DNA from: Succinispira mobilis DSM 6222
GTDB taxonomy: Bacteria > Bacillota > Negativicutes > Acidaminococcales > Succinispiraceae
Direction of reading: 5' to 3'
DNA length: 64,000 nt
Assembly: GCF_000384135.1 (NCBI RefSeq)
Contig: NZ_KB913028.1
Span: 1,391,351-1,455,350, forward strand
In this document: piece after piece, positions 15,493 through 24,132 of the stretch
How positions within the stretch are numbered: position 1 is the stretch's first letter
Layout: each line of letters begins with the position of its first letter
Made by a program: the position numbers and the translations under genes
The notes under the pieces: model-generated
The model's input: the letters and a program-made list of their open reading frames with translations, nothing else
Told to the model about the DNA's origin: nothing
Databases searched by the model: none

Positions 15493-16878
15493 ATGTCTAC
15501 TAGTATCCATTTAGAACGGCTCTGTAATTTAAATAAGCAGCCCCAAAGAAAATCTGGATATGTACTTTATTGGATGCAAAGTGCACAAAGAATTAATTAT
15601 AATCATGCCTTGATTTATGCTATAGAGATTGCAAATAAATATAACGCTGATTTAGTCGTTTATTTTACAATTACTGATAATTTTCCTGAGGCAAATGCCC
15701 GCCACTACTATTTCATGTTAGAAGGTTTACAAGAACTAGTACCTATGTTTGAAAATTTAAACATTCGTTTCGTCATCGAAAAAATCGACCCAATAGTTGG
15801 TGTTACTAAAATTTCACAAAATGCTAGTTTAGTTATTACTGATTGTGGTTATTTGAAAATTGAACGTTTTTGGCGCAAACAACTTGCAGAAAAGCTTCCT
15901 TGTTTATTTACGCAAGTAGAAACAAACGTTATCATTCCAGTCCAAGAAGTTTCCACTAAAGAAGAATACAGTGCTGCAACTATTCGACGTAAAATCCATA
16001 AACATTTAGGGAAATTTCTTGTCCCTGCATTCCTGCCTAAATATTTAGGTAAATACGTAGATTTGTCCAATAAATTTCAACCTTTACAATTAAAGCAAAT
16101 AAACACTGTTATTAAGTCCTTAAACATTGACCACACTGTACCTAAATCTAAATATTTTTACGGTGGATTCTCCAAAGCTAATATTTTATTAAATTTTTTT
16201 ATTGAAAATAAATTAGCAAATTATTCTGTTCTACGTAATGAACCCAGCCAAAATTGTACTTCAAACTTGAGTCCCTACTTACATTTTGGGCAAATATCTC
16301 CCCTAGAAATTAGCCTTAAAGTTAATGAGGCAATGGAAATAAATCCACAATTAAGTGAATCTAGTGCTGTCTTTTTAGAGGAAATGATTGTTCGTAGAGA
16401 ATTGGCTATAAACTTCACATATTATAATTCTGAATACGATAATTATACTGGATTACCTAGTTGGGCGAAGCAAAGCCTTAATGATCATCAAACTGATACT
16501 AGAGAATACATTTATACTCTTGAACAACTAGAAAAAAGTCAAACACATGATGAGTACTGGAATGCTGCTCAAAAGCAACTTTTAACAACTGGAAAAATGC
16601 AAGGCTATATGCGTATGTATTGGGGCAAGAAAATTTTAGAATGGTCGCCAACACCCCAACTAGCATACAAAAACACGCTATATCTTAACAATAAATATAG
16701 CCTAGATGGTCGCGATGCTAATGCTTTTGCTGGCGTTGCCTGGTGTTTTGGGAAACATGATCGCCCCTGGGGAAAAAGAAAAATATTTGGTAATATCCGT
16801 TATATGAATAAACAAGGACTGGAAAGAAAATTCAAAATGCAAGCTTATCTCGAAGCTGTTGCAAATTTACGCCAATAA
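15493..16878 (+). CDS. phr: Class II deoxyribodipyrimidine photolyase
   Basis: This is a flavin-dependent light-driven repair enzyme for cyclobutane pyrimidine dimers, 461 residues. The N-terminal Rossmann domain has the class II signature YVLYWMQSAQRINYNHAL near residues 25-42. The C-terminal FAD domain carries the class II block MYWGKKILEWSPTP, then YSLDGRDANAFAGVAWCFGKHDRPW and KIFGNIRYMN. Class II enzymes are the type known from Methanosarcina, plants and some bacteria. The ATG at 15493 follows AAGGAGGATAAC. It is a single gene with its own terminator region downstream. A light-dependent repair enzyme in an apparent anaerobe suggests exposure to light or a transferable stress-resistance gene. 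Confidence 0.93.
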   Translation: MSTSIHLERLCNLNKQPQRKSGYVLYWMQSAQRINYNHALIYAIEIANKYNADLVVYFTITDNFPEANARHYYFMLEGLQELVPMFENLNIRFVIEKIDPIVGVTKISQNASLVITDCGYLKIERFWRKQLAEKLPCLFTQVETNVIIPVQEVSTKEEYSAATIRRKIHKHLGKFLVPAFLPKYLGKYVDLSNKFQPLQLKQINTVIKSLNIDHTVPKSKYFYGGFSKANILLNFFIENKLANYSVLRNEPSQNCTSNLSPYLHFGQISPLEISLKVNEAMEINPQLSESSAVFLEEMIVRRELAINFTYYNSEYDNYTGLPSWAKQSLNDHQTDTREYIYTLEQLEKSQTHDEYWNAAQKQLLTTGKMQGYMRMYWGKKILEWSPTPQLAYKNTLYLNNKYSLDGRDANAFAGVAWCFGKHDRPWGKRKIFGNIRYMNKQGLERKFKMQAYLEAVANLRQ

Positions 16879-16956
16879 TTTAAAAATTTCCTATAATTAA
16901 TTATAGTAGTAAACAACAGTTCTTTGACAAATATTAATTTATTCACGTTATTTTTG

Positions 16957-17032
16957 TAGAATAAGTCTAAAAAAGCTAAAACCATAAAGCGTAGAATTGC
17001 TTTATGGTTTTAGCTTTTTTAAACTTATTCTA
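16957..17032. terminator. Very long inverted repeat between phr and the decarboxylase gene
   Basis: Two 34-base arms (16957-16990 and 16999-17032) are complementary except for one position and enclose an eight-base loop. The inner part, rich in A on one side and T on the other, works as a bidirectional terminator. The right arm includes the stop codon of the decarboxylase gene. Confidence 0.85.
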
Positions 17033-18166
17033 TTTTGTTTCTTCCCAGATAACTCTTGGTGTTTTTGCAAAACCATTAAATACCGTTGATGAAGCTGATG
17101 TATAAGCTCCACAATCAGGTACTATTAGTAATTCGTCTAACTCTAAAGGTATTGTTAAGTAATCTCTATACAATACATCCAAAGAATCACAACTCGGACC
17201 AGCAAATGTTGCTCTTATTTTTTCGCCCTCACGAAAACTTTGTATTTGAAATGTCCAGTGATCAAATAAAACACCAGAGAATGTTCCATATAAGCCATCA
17301 TCCAGAAAATACCATACTTGGTTTTCTCTTTCGTTAATTCCAATTACTCTGGTCAATAAATTAACAGCTGTTCCACAAATAAATCTTCCTGGCTCTGACC
17401 ATATTTCAATTTCGGCAAAGTTTTTCAGCAAATAGGTGTTTATTTCTGTTAGCATCTCCGTTAAATCAAGTTCTAACAAGTGTGGTTCAGGGATAGGGAA
17501 TCCACCGCCTATATCTAATATGCGTAAATCAAACCCCTCTAACTTGGCTTTATAGAATAGTTCTTTCATTATGTTCAATGCTTTAATATAAGGCACCGCC
17601 GACGTTGTCTGACTACCCACGTGAAAACACAAACCGGCAACATCTAAACCAGCTTCTTTAGCCGCTTTCAACATTGGCAAAACATCTTCTTGGCTAGCAC
17701 CAAATTTTTTATTTAAATCAACATGTGCACCCGAATTATCAATTCGTACTCTCAACAAAACACTCGCACCAGGTGAAGCTTTTGCCATCTTACCAATCTC
17801 ACTATAGCTGTCGAAAGTAAATTTCCGAACGCCAACTTCATTGCACACTTGAAAACCTTGTTTGTTCTTTATTGGGTTAGCATATATCATCCGCTCACCA
17901 CTAATTCCTAATTCCACTAGCTCAGCTATTTCACCAGCTGAAGCAACATCAAAACAAGATCCCAATTCTGCCATCTTTTTCACTATTTCCCTATCTGGAT
18001 TAGCCTTCATAGCATAGTAAATTTGGACATTTGGTAACCATTTTTTTAAAAAACAATAATTCTTCTCTACCTGCTCTAATGATAGTACTAGCAATGGTGT
18101 TTGGTACCGTTCTGCTAGTTGCTCAGCCTGTTCTTGCGTGAGCCGAAAAAAACTTTGTCTTTTCAT
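17030..18166 (-). CDS. PLP-dependent lysine/ornithine decarboxylase (fold type III)
   Basis: This decarboxylase forms cadaverine and/or putrescine from lysine and ornithine. It has 378 residues and the alanine-racemase-like fold. The Schiff-base lysine lies in YYAMKANPD near residue 50, the phosphate loop is GGGFPIPEP, and the active-site cysteine is in GPSCDSLDVLYRD; EPGRFICGTAVN is also typical. The closest family member known to me is the Selenomonas ruminantium LDC/ODC, a eukaryote-like bifunctional enzyme; in Negativicutes cadaverine is built into peptidoglycan. The start is the ATG at 18166, seven bases after GGGAG; a GTG six bases upstream overlaps the ribosome-binding site. Specificity for lysine versus ornithine cannot be told here. 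Confidence 0.9.
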   Translation of the reverse strand: MKRQSFFRLTQEQAEQLAERYQTPLLVLSLEQVEKNYCFLKKWLPNVQIYYAMKANPDREIVKKMAELGSCFDVASAGEIAELVELGISGERMIYANPIKNKQGFQVCNEVGVRKFTFDSYSEIGKMAKASPGASVLLRVRIDNSGAHVDLNKKFGASQEDVLPMLKAAKEAGLDVAGLCFHVGSQTTSAVPYIKALNIMKELFYKAKLEGFDLRILDIGGGFPIPEPHLLELDLTEMLTEINTYLLKNFAEIEIWSEPGRFICGTAVNLLTRVIGINERENQVWYFLDDGLYGTFSGVLFDHWTFQIQSFREGEKIRATFAGPSCDSLDVLYRDYLTIPLELDELLIVPDCGAYTSASSTVFNGFAKTPRVIWEETK

Positions 18167-18262
18167 ATCCACTCTCCCTTTTTTGTCTTATTTAAAAATT
18201 TAGCGACTAGACGATTGTACCATAAATAGTAAAAAGTGCAATACGTCCCCAGATAAAAAAAA

Positions 18263-18311
18263 TAAAAAAAGCGGAAATATTTAGCTAAATAGCAGAAAAC
18301 ATTTCCGTTTT
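18263..18311 (-). terminator. Terminator of the EAL-CBS-GGDEF gene
   Basis: CGGAAAT and ATTTCCG form the stem; A and T runs flank it, with a long T tract on the minus strand. It lies directly after the stop codon. Confidence 0.75.
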
Positions 18312-18317
18312 TGGATT

Positions 18318-20087
18318 TTATTCTGATATGAAATTGCTTCCATTGAGTAATTTGCATTTTTTCTTCAATTTGCTTGCTTTTTCTGCTAGTTTATATATAC
18401 AATCAAAGTTTTTGATTGCTAAACATACTACCGATAAAGAAAGCAACGGAAAACATTCTTCGATACCTCTTCTATTTTTACAAATTAAATAACCCTGTTC
18501 CCAATCATCATTATTATAATAATCCTTCAATTCCCTTTCAAAATTATATATTATCTTATCAACAAGATTTTTTATAGGGTTTCTATTAGTAATCACAACA
18601 AAATCATCCCCGCCTATATGTCCTACAAAATCATTTAAGGAAAATATGTCTTTTAATATTTTAGTTAAGAGTTTTATTATTTTATCACCATTTTCAAAAC
18701 CATATACATCGTTATAAGCTTTAAAATTATCTATATCAAAATATAAAATATTTAAGTCCTCGGGATTTTTAATGCTCTGCTCTAACTGTAATTCAATCAA
18801 TCTATTACCAGGTAATTCTGATAAAGGATTTAAGTTTTTGGCATTAATAACCTCTATCTCAATTGCCTTTTCTAATAAATCTTTCACAGTTACAACCCCA
18901 TAATACCTAGCATCTTTCGTGACAACAATTAGATCATACAATTGTTCAGCCGATCTAGCCATAGCTTTTTTGGAAACAATATCAATTGTCATCTTATAAT
19001 CTACACTCAAAAAATTAGCATTAGCTATTTCTCTTACTGGCTTTTTTCCATAGAGCGAATAGCCATATTGTCCACTTAAAAATTTATACATTTCATTTTT
19101 AGTTACTATCCCTAGAAGTTGCTCTTCTTCAACTACACAATATCCTGGTGCAGCTGTATCTTTTTTAAAAATAGCATCAACTTGTTCAACTTTTAAGTTT
19201 GCATTTACAGTTGGTAACTTTTTGCAAATTTTATAAATATATAACTCATATATCGTGCTGCCAATAAATCTGTTTTTATTTTTATTCGCTTGAAGAATTA
19301 TTTCTTGAACCTGTTCAGAAATATTTTGAATTTTACTACTTGGTTTTTGAATAAAATAACCTTGTCCATAATGAACTCCCATTTCAATCAATTTTAATAA
19401 TTCTGCTTCAGTCTCAATTCCTTCAGCTATCAAGTAAGTATTAGTTAACTGGCCAAATTCACACATACTCTTAACCATCGCCTGCTTAACAAAATCTTTG
19501 TCGATATTTCTAATTAAATTCATATCTAATTTTATAAAGTGTGGATATACGCCTGATATTAAATTTAAACCAGAAAATCCAGCACCTACATCATCTATGG
19601 CAATTTGATAGTTTTGGCTTTTATAGTTTTGTACAGTATTTATAAAATCTGGAACGTTACTAATTGCCTGTCTTTCAGTTATTTCAAAAATTATTTTATC
19701 AGGATTAATTTTAAATTTATTTAGATACTCTCTAGTAAACCCCTGCCGAAACTTTATATCATGCATAATGTGTGGGCTAACATTTAGAAATATTTTTTTA
19801 TCTTCCTCAAGACATTTTGCTTTTTCTAAAGCTTTCCAGCGGCAAAGATACTCTAACTCCCAAATTCTACCGTATTTTTCTGAAAGGTTAAATAATATTT
19901 CCGGGTTTTCCATACTACTATTTTCTGGGCCACGACTCAAAGCCTCATAACCATACACTTCCGAACTTCTTAAAGAAATTATGGGTTGAAATACAGTTGT
20001 AATTTCAGCCTTATCAATAACTGAAGCAAACAAAATTTCTTCTAGATTAGCGCTCTGCATATTATTCAATAAATCTTCTCTTCTCAA
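18318..20087 (-). CDS. EAL-CBS-GGDEF c-di-GMP signalling protein
   Basis: This is a soluble 589-residue protein with an unusual domain order: an EAL phosphodiesterase domain at about 25-260, a CBS pair at about 285-410 and a GGDEF domain at about 425-585. The EAL part keeps the metal and catalytic residues (YEALSR, FLNVSPH, FEITER, AIDDVGAGFSGL, FIKLD, AEGIET). The GGDEF signature reads GGDDF, a conservative change that may keep or lower cyclase activity. CBS pairs bind adenine nucleotides, so enzyme activity may follow the energy state. No membrane segment is present. The start codon is TTG at 20087 after AGGTGGTGAATT. It lies 130 bases downstream of the other large c-di-GMP protein. Confidence 0.92.
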   Translation of the reverse strand: MRREDLLNNMQSANLEEILFASVIDKAEITTVFQPIISLRSSEVYGYEALSRGPENSSMENPEILFNLSEKYGRIWELEYLCRWKALEKAKCLEEDKKIFLNVSPHIMHDIKFRQGFTREYLNKFKINPDKIIFEITERQAISNVPDFINTVQNYKSQNYQIAIDDVGAGFSGLNLISGVYPHFIKLDMNLIRNIDKDFVKQAMVKSMCEFGQLTNTYLIAEGIETEAELLKLIEMGVHYGQGYFIQKPSSKIQNISEQVQEIILQANKNKNRFIGSTIYELYIYKICKKLPTVNANLKVEQVDAIFKKDTAAPGYCVVEEEQLLGIVTKNEMYKFLSGQYGYSLYGKKPVREIANANFLSVDYKMTIDIVSKKAMARSAEQLYDLIVVTKDARYYGVVTVKDLLEKAIEIEVINAKNLNPLSELPGNRLIELQLEQSIKNPEDLNILYFDIDNFKAYNDVYGFENGDKIIKLLTKILKDIFSLNDFVGHIGGDDFVVITNRNPIKNLVDKIIYNFERELKDYYNNDDWEQGYLICKNRRGIEECFPLLSLSVVCLAIKNFDCIYKLAEKASKLKKKCKLLNGSNFISE

Positions 20088-20176
20088 AAAAATTCACCAC
20101 CTATTTAAATTATACGCCAAAAAGAATTTTTTTAGTTTTATTTGTGTTAATTTTTGATTAATTTATATTAAACTAA

Positions 20177-20219
20177 CAAAGAAGCTGAACTAAGTTTATC
20201 TTCTTAGTCAGCTTCTTTG
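20177..20219 (-). terminator. Terminator of the dCache-GGDEF-EAL gene
   Basis: CAAAGAAGCTGAACTAAG and CTTAGTCAGCTTCTTTG form a stem with one mismatch directly at the stop codon, followed by a T-rich stretch on the minus strand. Confidence 0.85.
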
Positions 20220-23144
20220 CTAATTTAAATACTTGTTTTGAAAAAGTTTTTGAACTAAATCTCCTGCCACTGGTTTGCTAAATAGATAACCTTGTAAGTA
20301 ATCACTCCCAGCTCGCTTAAGTTTACCTACTTCTTCAAAATCTTCCACTCCCTCAATAACTACTTTCAAATTTAACCCATGTGCTAGGGCTATTAAACTA
20401 TCCATCACCTTAGTGTTGTCTAGATTTATAAACTTATCTTTCAGACTCTTATCTAATTTTATTTTATTTACAGGCATAAACGTAAGATAATTAAGTGAAG
20501 AAAAACCAGTTCCGAAATCATCTAAAGCAATACTCATACCTAATGCTTGAATTTTCTCCATAGTTGCTATAGTTTCTTCTCGGTTTTCTAGTAAAACATT
20601 CTCCGTAATTTCTATCTCCAATAAACTAGATTTTATATTGTTTTTTTCTAGTTCTTCTTGAATATAAGTCACTAATAGTGGATCTTCAAACTGTCTTGGT
20701 GATAAATTTATTGCTACCGGCTTTGGTTCATGGCCTAATGATTGCCAAATATTAAGTTGCCCCAAAACTTCCTGTATTACCCACCTACCAATAGGCACTA
20801 TTAACCCAGTCTCTTCTGCTACTGGGATAAATTCTCCTGGATAAATATTAGTAGCTCGCATACGTAACAAAGCCTCGAAATAAGCAATTTCTCCTGTATC
20901 TGTTTTTATTACCGGCTGATATAAAACTTGAAAATCTTTTTGTTCCAAAGCAATCCTTAAGAATTTTTCAATTTTAATTTTTTCGCTGAAAATAGCATTC
21001 ATACTTTCATTGAAAAACCCATATCTGTTTTTCCCAGCACGTTTAGCACTGTACATAGCAATATCTGCTTTTATAAGTAACTCATCAACACTATTGCCAT
21101 CATATGGATAAAAAGCAATTCCCATGCTAATTGTAAGATGATTATTTATCCCCTCAACCATATTGTCATGTTTTACAGTTTCATTAATTTTAACAATAAG
21201 CTTCTCTACTTCTTTTAAATCTGTCTGCTCGTTTAATCTAATTAAAAATTCATCACCACCAAACCTATAAACTGCAGATTTTTCGCCTACAACTCTCGAT
21301 AAAATATCTGCAACATTTTTTAAAACTTTATCTCCGTAAATATGTCCCAGCGTATCATTAATATTCTTAAAATTATCGATATCCAATAATAAAACTGCAC
21401 CTTTTTTGCCTTTTTCTAAGTCTATAGCAAGTTTTTCAACAAATTTACGTTTATTATAAAGTTCGGTTAGTTGATCATGATCTGCCAAAAAGCGAATATA
21501 TTCTTCTTGGCGTTTATAATCACTAATCTCAACTAATACACCCGTTAAAACTAAACGACACTCTAAAGCATCATTGAAACTTTTTCCGCGCATTAAATAC
21601 CAATACTGTCTATTTAATTTATCTATAATACGAAATTGAACTTGCACTGCACTTTGAGTCTTATATTGATAGTTAGCTAAACTTTCTCTTACTAATTCTC
21701 TGTCCGCCTCATAAACTACCTCAGATATAAAGTTTATTAAAGCTATTTTATCTTCTTCCATCCCTGTTTTCTGCCTAAAATTTTCAGAAAAAATTATCGT
21801 TTTTTCTAAAATATTTAGCTCCCAAACTACACTATCTGTTACTTCTACAGCAAGTGTGTACTTTTCTTTTAAAGCTTTCATCTTTTCTGCGTAGTCTTGT
21901 ATTTCCTCATATTGAGCTTGCAATTCTTCTTCACTAGCTGAAAGTTGCCCAACAACTGCCTCTAGCTCTTCATTTGCTGCATATAATTCATCCTGATTAT
22001 CAAGCATTTTAGCAAAGTATTCTTGACTTTTATCTAGGTTTTTATTTATTGCCTGACGCAAAAGTAAAAACGGATCATTTTCAATTTTAGGCAGACGATA
22101 ATCAATATCATCTTCTATAGATATAGCTTTAATGTCTGACTCCAGATCAACAATCGGTTTTATAATCTGTTTTTTTAAAGCCTTTCGCAAAGAAAAACTT
22201 AACAACCCTAAAATAAAAGTACCCCACAACAAAATTTTTAAATTATTTTTTTCTACTTCTGTTTTAACATTTTCCATCGAATAGCCTAGCTGCAAGGCAC
22301 CCACAATTTGACCTTCAACTATCACAGGAAATAAAATATCATAAATTTCGGTTGCCGTTGTCGTATCAACAGTTTCTTGCGCTTGATAATCACCTATTTC
22401 TATGACCTTTTGTAAGTAACTATATCTTGGTAATTGTTTTCCTTGTAGTTCTTCATTACTATGCGCAACTATTCTATAGTTTAAATCTACAAAACCCACA
22501 TATACTATATTTTTTTCTAAAGCTAAACTCTGCACTAGTTTTTGATAATTAAACTTTTCATTCATTTTACTTATTCTTGCTGCTGATATTCCAACTTGGA
22601 CAAAGCTACCATCTTCAGCTCTAACCGCACCATATTTTAGTAACTTGCCATATTTAGAATCAGGTCTAATTTTTTCCATTAACTCTTTTTGACCTTGTAC
22701 TATAGCTATTAGTGGATGATTTATTGTAGTTTGCCAACCAATATACCCAGGTATAGTAGCATATACAACCTCGCCTTTACTATTTAGCCAATATAATTCA
22801 TCAACATCCAAATTCTTAGCCAATTGTAATAATCTTGTATTATTCAAATTTTCCGCGTCTTTTATTACGATATTAGCTGCAATTCTTATTTTTTCATTCA
22901 ATTGTTCTTCTAAAACATCAATAGCAGCTTTGCGGTCAGTTATTCGACTGGAGAATTGTTGCGACAGGAATACTCCATTGGTTTGCATTTCACTAATGAT
23001 ACTATCTTTGATATTGTTAGCAGAAATGTATGAAATTAAGGCAATCGCTAAAAATACTGCGATCAAAGGAATTAGCGATATTCTTTCTACCAAAGATATA
23101 TTTTTAATCTTTTCAAAATAGTAGTTCATTTTTGTTAATTTCAT
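20220..23144 (-). CDS. Membrane sensor with PAS, GGDEF and EAL domains
   Basis: This is a bifunctional c-di-GMP synthase/phosphodiesterase of about 974 residues anchored in the membrane. Helix one (near residues 20-42) and helix two (near 305-325) enclose an extracellular double-Cache sensor. A HAMP-like stretch and coiled coil lead to a PAS domain, a GGDEF domain with an intact RFGGDEF, and an EAL domain with intact motifs (FEALLRM, INLSPRQF, EITENVLLEN, DDFGTGFSSLNYL, EGVED). All key residues look complete, so both activities are possible. I prefer the ATG at 23144, which has AAAGGA upstream; the frame extends 15 codons further to 23189 without a ribosome-binding site. The ligand of the Cache domain is unknown. 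Confidence 0.92.
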   Translation of the reverse strand: MKLTKMNYYFEKIKNISLVERISLIPLIAVFLAIALISYISANNIKDSIISEMQTNGVFLSQQFSSRITDRKAAIDVLEEQLNEKIRIAANIVIKDAENLNNTRLLQLAKNLDVDELYWLNSKGEVVYATIPGYIGWQTTINHPLIAIVQGQKELMEKIRPDSKYGKLLKYGAVRAEDGSFVQVGISAARISKMNEKFNYQKLVQSLALEKNIVYVGFVDLNYRIVAHSNEELQGKQLPRYSYLQKVIEIGDYQAQETVDTTTATEIYDILFPVIVEGQIVGALQLGYSMENVKTEVEKNNLKILLWGTFILGLLSFSLRKALKKQIIKPIVDLESDIKAISIEDDIDYRLPKIENDPFLLLRQAINKNLDKSQEYFAKMLDNQDELYAANEELEAVVGQLSASEEELQAQYEEIQDYAEKMKALKEKYTLAVEVTDSVVWELNILEKTIIFSENFRQKTGMEEDKIALINFISEVVYEADRELVRESLANYQYKTQSAVQVQFRIIDKLNRQYWYLMRGKSFNDALECRLVLTGVLVEISDYKRQEEYIRFLADHDQLTELYNKRKFVEKLAIDLEKGKKGAVLLLDIDNFKNINDTLGHIYGDKVLKNVADILSRVVGEKSAVYRFGGDEFLIRLNEQTDLKEVEKLIVKINETVKHDNMVEGINNHLTISMGIAFYPYDGNSVDELLIKADIAMYSAKRAGKNRYGFFNESMNAIFSEKIKIEKFLRIALEQKDFQVLYQPVIKTDTGEIAYFEALLRMRATNIYPGEFIPVAEETGLIVPIGRWVIQEVLGQLNIWQSLGHEPKPVAINLSPRQFEDPLLVTYIQEELEKNNIKSSLLEIEITENVLLENREETIATMEKIQALGMSIALDDFGTGFSSLNYLTFMPVNKIKLDKSLKDKFINLDNTKVMDSLIALAHGLNLKVVIEGVEDFEEVGKLKRAGSDYLQGYLFSKPVAGDLVQKLFQNKYLN

Positions 23145-23240
23145 ATCTTTATATTCCTTTTCCAAAATTAAGTTTACATTAATATTCATTATATCTTACT
23201 ATCTTTTAAAAGGTAAAGCCCTAACTTATCAAACAAAATA

Positions 23241-23279
23241 AATCCTTGTTAGCTAAATATTTTTTAGCTAACAAGGATT
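23241..23279 (-). terminator. Terminator of the arsA-arsB operon
   Basis: AATCCTTGTTAGCTAA and TTAGCTAACAAGGATT form a perfect 16-base stem with a seven-base loop, 23 bases after the arsB stop codon, followed by a T-rich stretch on the minus strand. Confidence 0.8.
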
Positions 23280-23301
23280 CGTCTTAATTTTAACTTGTTT
23301 T

Positions 23302-24132
23302 TTACATATCTTTTATATTTTTATTCTGCTTTATCGCCCCAGGTCCATCATTGGCCACAGCAACATCTGCTTCTCCAAAGGTTTTCATATCATTTAGCAT
23401 ATGTAAAGCTGCATCTACTAGCGATATTCCTAAAGCTGCTCCGAGCCCACAATCTCCTTGTAAGTCTAAATGCAAATACGCAGGAATGTCTAATAGTTCT
23501 AGGGCTTCACGTTGCTTTGGAGATATGGAATAATGTGAGGCAAGCAAATAATCTTTAACTTTGGGATTTATTTTTGTAGCAATCAAAGCTGCTAAGCTCG
23601 TACTCAATCCATCCAAAACAACTAAGCAACGTTTTTGTGCTGCTGCTATAATCAAGCTACTTAAAAATACAATCCCCTTATCTATTTTGTTGAAAGGCAT
23701 TTGTTCTATTTCATTTTGGCAATAATAGTCAAATATCAACTGACAATCTTTTTCAGCATCAATTCCATTTTGTCCTAAGCCAATTATTTGCTTTTCTTCA
23801 CGGATATAATCGCTACATATTTTCAAACTTTCTTTGAAATATGTTCCTGTTGATAGTTCTCTCAATCTTGGTATTGATATACTGACTATTGGAGCCTGAA
23901 CACGTTTTGCAAATATTGCTAAAGGTAAATCTACCTCTTGCTCCTCTTTCTTAAGCACCAAAATCTTTCTTGGAATAATTTTAGGGCTAGGATTTTCAGT
24001 AATGCCAGCTAATTTTTTAGCAATTATTTCAAAATAATGCAGACTATTTAAGGGCTTTGTTAAATTGTCGATTCTAACTTGACATTTTTTCATAGCAACA
24101 AAATCTAAGGCAGGTATTTGCATCTCAATCAC
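23302..24132 (-). CDS. arsB: CobT-family phosphoribosyltransferase subunit (ArsB-like)
   Basis: This is a divergent, short CobT homologue of 276 residues. CobT enzymes attach the lower-ligand base to ribose phosphate from nicotinate mononucleotide during cobamide synthesis. The C-terminal half keeps the fold (LVVLDGLSTSLAALIATKI, DYLLASHYSISPKQREAL, LQGDCGLGAALG), but the catalytic GEG region has aspartate in place of glutamate (GDCGLGA). The N-terminal half is diverged. It follows a full-length CobT homologue with a GTGA overlap, the arrangement of Sporomusa ovata arsA-arsB, which makes phenolyl cobamides as a heterodimer. The GTG at 24132 lies behind GGAGGAATATTTAAA. Function as a non-catalytic partner is inference. 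Unrelated to the arsenite pump also called ArsB. Confidence 0.82.
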   Translation of the reverse strand: MIEMQIPALDFVAMKKCQVRIDNLTKPLNSLHYFEIIAKKLAGITENPSPKIIPRKILVLKKEEQEVDLPLAIFAKRVQAPIVSISIPRLRELSTGTYFKESLKICSDYIREEKQIIGLGQNGIDAEKDCQLIFDYYCQNEIEQMPFNKIDKGIVFLSSLIIAAAQKRCLVVLDGLSTSLAALIATKINPKVKDYLLASHYSISPKQREALELLDIPAYLHLDLQGDCGLGAALGISLVDAALHMLNDMKTFGEADVAVANDGPGAIKQNKNIKDM

